Source: Mucilaginibacter rubeus (GTDB lineage: Bacteria > Bacteroidota > Bacteroidia > Sphingobacteriales > Sphingobacteriaceae). From it: a stretch of DNA of 64,000 nucleotides. The translations under genes and the position numbers were made by a program. This document shows, one piece after another, positions 63,357-64,000 of this stretch. Numbering within the stretch: the stretch's first letter is position 1; the number at the start of each line of letters is the position of its first letter. The DNA lies in the NCBI RefSeq assembly GCF_014643835.1, contig NZ_BMKD01000002.1:620001-684000 (forward strand), read 5' to 3'. The notes under the pieces were generated by a model. The model ran no database searches and was not told the DNA's origin. It saw only the letters and a program-made list of their open reading frames with translations.

Positions 63357-64000
63357 TTATCCCCTCTTCAAATAAGCATTTGGAACGTTCACCGGCACAT
63401 AGTCAATCCCGTAGGCGTGCTTTATAAGCAGGCTAACTACCTCCATAATACTCTGCTCTCTGCGGCGAAATTGTGGCAATGAGCCCATCATAGCATAGCT
63501 TATCGGGTTTACTGCCGGAATAAACGTTTCCCATTCGTATCCCCTGCCCCATATCAATCCTGTAACGCTGTACAACAAGTCTGCACAATTTTGTAACAGG
63601 AAATGAAGCATATCAACAGAACTATTCCCGTTTTGATTAACCGTATGAAAAATAGGTGTATGTCCGCCGAAACCATGATCATCATAAGCTGCTTTGGCAT
63701 TTACATCAGCCCCATGCTGTAAAAGTATTTTGGCGCAGGCAAGGCTATTATATTCGGCGCAAAAATGCATGAGTGTTCCACCCGTTAAAGGAGTATAGGT
63801 ATTATTATATAAAGAATAGGTTTTGTTAACAGCAGATGGCTCTATCGTCAAGGCCTGTTTTAACATTTCTTCATCATCGGCCAAAACCGCCAGTAGTGCC
63901 TTATCTTCATACTCAAGCCCCGCATCAATAAATGCCTGTACACATTCTTTAAACCGGAGACTGCGGGCATACATTTCAACCATCATGGTAAAAACAGGCA
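63357..64000 (-). CDS. Ankyrin-repeat protein (cut by window edge)
   Basis: The visible 209 residues from ATG 63986 carry about four ankyrin repeats: EYEDKALLAVLADDEEMLKQALTIEP, GTLMHFCAEYNSLACAKILLQHGADVNAKA, GHTPIFHTVNQNGNSSVDMLHFLLQNCADL and the C-terminal YAMMGSLPQFRRREQSIMEVVSLLIKHAYG. The frame remains open up to the window edge, and the first visible residues (MVEMYARSLRFKECVQAFIDAG) already look like the inside of a repeat. So the true start probably lies beyond position 64000. Likely a cytoplasmic protein-binding module. Confidence 0.8.
   Translation of the reverse strand, partial: PVFTMMVEMYARSLRFKECVQAFIDAGLEYEDKALLAVLADDEEMLKQALTIEPSAVNKTYSLYNNTYTPLTGGTLMHFCAEYNSLACAKILLQHGADVNAKAAYDDHGFGGHTPIFHTVNQNGNSSVDMLHFLLQNCADLLYSVTGLIWGRGYEWETFIPAVNPISYAMMGSLPQFRRREQSIMEVVSLLIKHAYGIDYVPVNVPNAYLKRG

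Overview
The window looks like a chromosomal segment from a Bacteroidota bacterium of the family Sphingobacteriaceae; the mix of families suggests Mucilaginibacter or a close relative (inference, not tested). The signs are many lipoproteins with short lipoboxes, promoters of the Bacteroidota type (TTG, about 18-20 nt, TAnnTTTG), weak or absent Shine-Dalgarno sequences, a solitary ftsE, a rho with a long acidic N-terminal region, and a his operon in the order G-D-C-B-H-A-F-IE.

Layout. 0-10 kb: mutS, an LtaS-like phosphoglycerol transferase, a KilA-N protein, a DUF2236/DUF817 pair, a hexapeptide acetyltransferase, a Pro/Thr-rich exported protein, a lipoprotein and ppnP. 10-17 kb: gltB-gltD. 17-29 kb: a very large TraB/GumN protein, an ArsR/SRPBCC pair, DUF3892, a CYTH protein, three tandem paralogous lipoproteins, a large MG2/plug-like exported protein and DUF1761. 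29-38 kb: scattered small metabolic and accessory genes (aldo/keto reductase, YciI, galK, TrmH-type methylase, GNATs, YdeI-like, TIM-barrel isomerase, YbjQ, a GmhB-like HAD phosphatase). 38-49.4 kb: a polytopic membrane protein, then the histidine operon. 49-64 kb: a WD40 protein, an NlpC/P60 hydrolase, ferredoxin, LuxC-like acyl-CoA reductase, ftsE, grpE-dnaJ, pyrF, rho, pssA-purS, an Hpt protein, folK, sppA and an ankyrin protein cut by the window edge.

The histidine operon is the most unusual region. It is preceded by a consensus promoter and a 19-codon leader peptide with seven His codons, a candidate attenuator missed by normal gene calling. Inside the operon, two cassettes with similar G/C-block palindromic ends lie directly after the stop codons of hisB and hisA and run in frame into hisH and hisF, replacing the expected start codons. 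The short cassette gives HisH a 27-residue N-terminal tail. The long one encodes a complete DUF559 (PD-(D/E)XK, Vsr-like) endonuclease domain fused to HisF. The two partners of IGP synthase thus both carry N-terminal additions that look like products of one insertion family. A further related palindrome precedes hisIE, and an unexpected lipoprotein gene sits between hisD and hisC.

Across the whole window, about twenty intergenic spacers hold imperfect palindromes or single arms built from repeated short words (for example GGTTCATAG, TTTGCAGTT, CCGAAATC, AAAGGCGAAAGG). They differ in sequence but share an architecture, lie tight against start or stop codons, and in one place (53.0-53.2 kb) a copy is tandemly duplicated together with a gene's start codon.
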